6,800 bases of DNA from JABDNZ01 sp050049805 (GTDB lineage: Bacteria > Gemmatimonadota > Gemmatimonadetes > Longimicrobiales > Gaopeijiaceae), in assembly GCA_050049805.1 (NCBI GenBank), contig JASFVN010000249.1, positions 1-6,800 on the forward strand, given 5' to 3'. Position numbers and translations under genes: made by a program. The notes under the pieces are model-generated. The model was not told the DNA's origin, did no database searches, and saw only the letters and a program-made list of their open reading frames with translations. Positions 5,808 to 6,800 of the stretch are shown here, in pieces. The stretch's first letter is position 1, and the number at the start of each line of letters is the position of its first letter.

Positions 5808-6775
5808 AACGAATCGAACAGCTCTTCCATTTGCTTCCGCATGGCCGGGTCCGGTAGGTGACCCCGGGCGGCACCCAGGTTGTCTTCCAGGTGCTCCACG
5901 TCGGTGGTACCTGGAATGGGACAGGTCACGGCCGGGTGGGAAATCAGGTACTTGAGGCAGAACTGAGCCCACGAGTTGCAGTCGAATTCGGCCGCCCATT
6001 CCGGAAGTTCCTTGTCGGCCAGGAGGCTGAAGACGTTCCCTCCCCTTCGACCACCGAAGGGCACGTTCAGCATCACGGCAATTCCCAACTCCTGGGCCAG
6101 GGGAAGGACCTGGTCGGCGGCTGCTCGGTCCGCGATGGAGTAGTTGACCTGGATGAAGTCCAGCTCCTCCTGGCGCATGATCTCCATGAGGGTTCCGTGG
6201 GCCTGGTTTCGGGACGTCGTCACCCCGATATACCGGATTCGCCCCTCCTGCTTCCATTCCCTCATCACGGGAAGGATGGCCTCTGTGCCGTTGAGGTTAT
6301 GGACCTCCATGAGGTCGATGACGTCGGTTTTGAGAACCTCGAAGGAGTTCTCCATCTGGCGGATGCCTTCGTCGACGTTTCCGTCGGGAGCCGTGACTTT
6401 GGTGGAGAGGAAGAACTGATCCCGGTTTCCCAGCTCGGCCATGAGTTCCCCCAGGACCGTCTCCGAGCGACGGTAGGACGGAGCCGTGTCGATGACCTTC
6501 CCCCCCAGCTCGGGCATTGCCCGGAGGACCTCTCGCAGAGGAGCCATCTCTTCAGGAGTGCTGACTCCATACTGGTTGGTGCCCAGACCCACGGCGGGAA
6601 TCTGCTCTCCTGTCGAAGGGATCGCCTTTGTGATGAGGGGAAGTTGGGTGTTGGAAAGATCCCGGGGCCTGACCGGCTCTGCAGCCACCAAGGGGAGCCG
6701 TCCGGCAGCGAGGCCGGCCCCGGCCAGGAAGCCGGCTTTGATGGCTTCTCTCCGCGTAGGATGTCGGTTTTTCAC
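5804..6775 (-). CDS. Tat-exported aldo/keto reductase
   Basis: The protein has 323 residues from GTG 6775. The N terminus has a twin-arginine signal: TRREAIKAG (Arg8-Arg9) followed by the hydrophobic FLAGAGLAAG and a VAA site near residue 32, so it is probably exported folded with cofactor bound. The mature part is an NAD(P)H-dependent aldo/keto reductase barrel: PAVGLGTNQYG, then the catalytic tetrad Asp96 and Tyr101 (IDTAPSY), Lys126 (STKV) and His159 (EVHN), and the cofactor-binding PIPGTTDVEHLEDN near the C terminus. Such enzymes reduce aldehydes, ketones or sugars to alcohols; the substrate is unknown. GTG 6775 is chosen because GGAGGAG lies 7 nt upstream. The GTG at 6781, two codons earlier, is only 1 nt from that site and is less likely, though possible (325 residues). 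The gene is convergent with the response regulator, and the stop codons overlap within CTAG at 5804-5807. Upstream sequence ends at the window edge, so the promoter is not visible. Confidence 0.93.
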   Translation of the reverse strand: MKNRHPTRREAIKAGFLAGAGLAAGRLPLVAAEPVRPRDLSNTQLPLITKAIPSTGEQIPAVGLGTNQYGVSTPEEMAPLREVLRAMPELGGKVIDTAPSYRRSETVLGELMAELGNRDQFFLSTKVTAPDGNVDEGIRQMENSFEVLKTDVIDLMEVHNLNGTEAILPVMREWKQEGRIRYIGVTTSRNQAHGTLMEIMRQEELDFIQVNYSIADRAAADQVLPLAQELGIAVMLNVPFGGRRGGNVFSLLADKELPEWAAEFDCNSWAQFCLKYLISHPAVTCPIPGTTDVEHLEDNLGAARGHLPDPAMRKQMEELFDSF

Positions 6776-6782
6776 GGGCACA

Positions 6783-6789
6783 CTCCTCC
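6783..6789 (-). promoter_or_regulatory. Ribosome binding site of the aldo/keto reductase
   Basis: Read on the - strand this is GGAGGAG, a strong Shine-Dalgarno. The spacing is 7 nt to GTG 6775 but only 1 nt to GTG 6781, which decides the start in favour of 6775. Confidence 0.65.
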
Positions 6790-6800
6790 GTCTGATCAGG

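Noticed and set aside
6782..6800. TGATCA palindrome upstream of the aldo/keto reductase as an operator
   Set aside because: A 6-bp palindrome at the window edge is expected by chance and has no repeat or promoter context here.

Overview
The window is high-GC bacterial DNA, roughly 60-65% G+C by eye. It carries six protein-coding genes packed almost end to end, five on the + strand and one convergent on the - strand. No rRNA, tRNA, CRISPR array, insertion sequence or phage gene is visible. GTG starts, a secreted M28 peptidase, a Tat-exported aldo/keto reductase and a REC protein ending in a CxxCKKIRD cysteine domain suggest a Gram-negative soil or marine lineage of the Gemmatimonadota or Acidobacteriota kind. 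This is an inference from style; nothing in the window fixes the taxon.

Layout, left to right: (1) the 3' end of an aldose 1-epimerase (galM type), truncated by the window edge; (2) an NhaC-family Na+/H+ antiporter-type membrane protein, starting 6 nt after the epimerase stop and in the same reading frame; (3) a saccharopine-dehydrogenase-family oxidoreductase that most resembles lysine 6-dehydrogenase, 36 nt downstream; (4) after a 96-nt gap holding a weak hairpin, a secreted M28 zinc peptidase of the PSMA/carboxypeptidase Q type with a cyclophilin-like domain fused at its C terminus; (5) 9 nt later, a stand-alone response regulator (receiver plus cysteine-rich tail); (6) convergent to it and sharing a CTAG stop tetranucleotide, a Tat-signal aldo/keto reductase whose start lies at the right edge.

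The spacing suggests one or two + strand transcription units: epimerase-antiporter-dehydrogenase, then peptidase-regulator. A possible theme is amino acid or peptide use: an exported peptidase, a cation-coupled carrier and a lysine-type dehydrogenase. The epimerase and aldo/keto reductase do not fit this clearly. The most unusual object is the peptidase-cyclophilin fusion. Its cyclophilin half keeps the N- and C-terminal family motifs but lacks a recognisable catalytic FHRV..FM.QGGD strand, so it is probably a non-catalytic or highly divergent isomerase fold.
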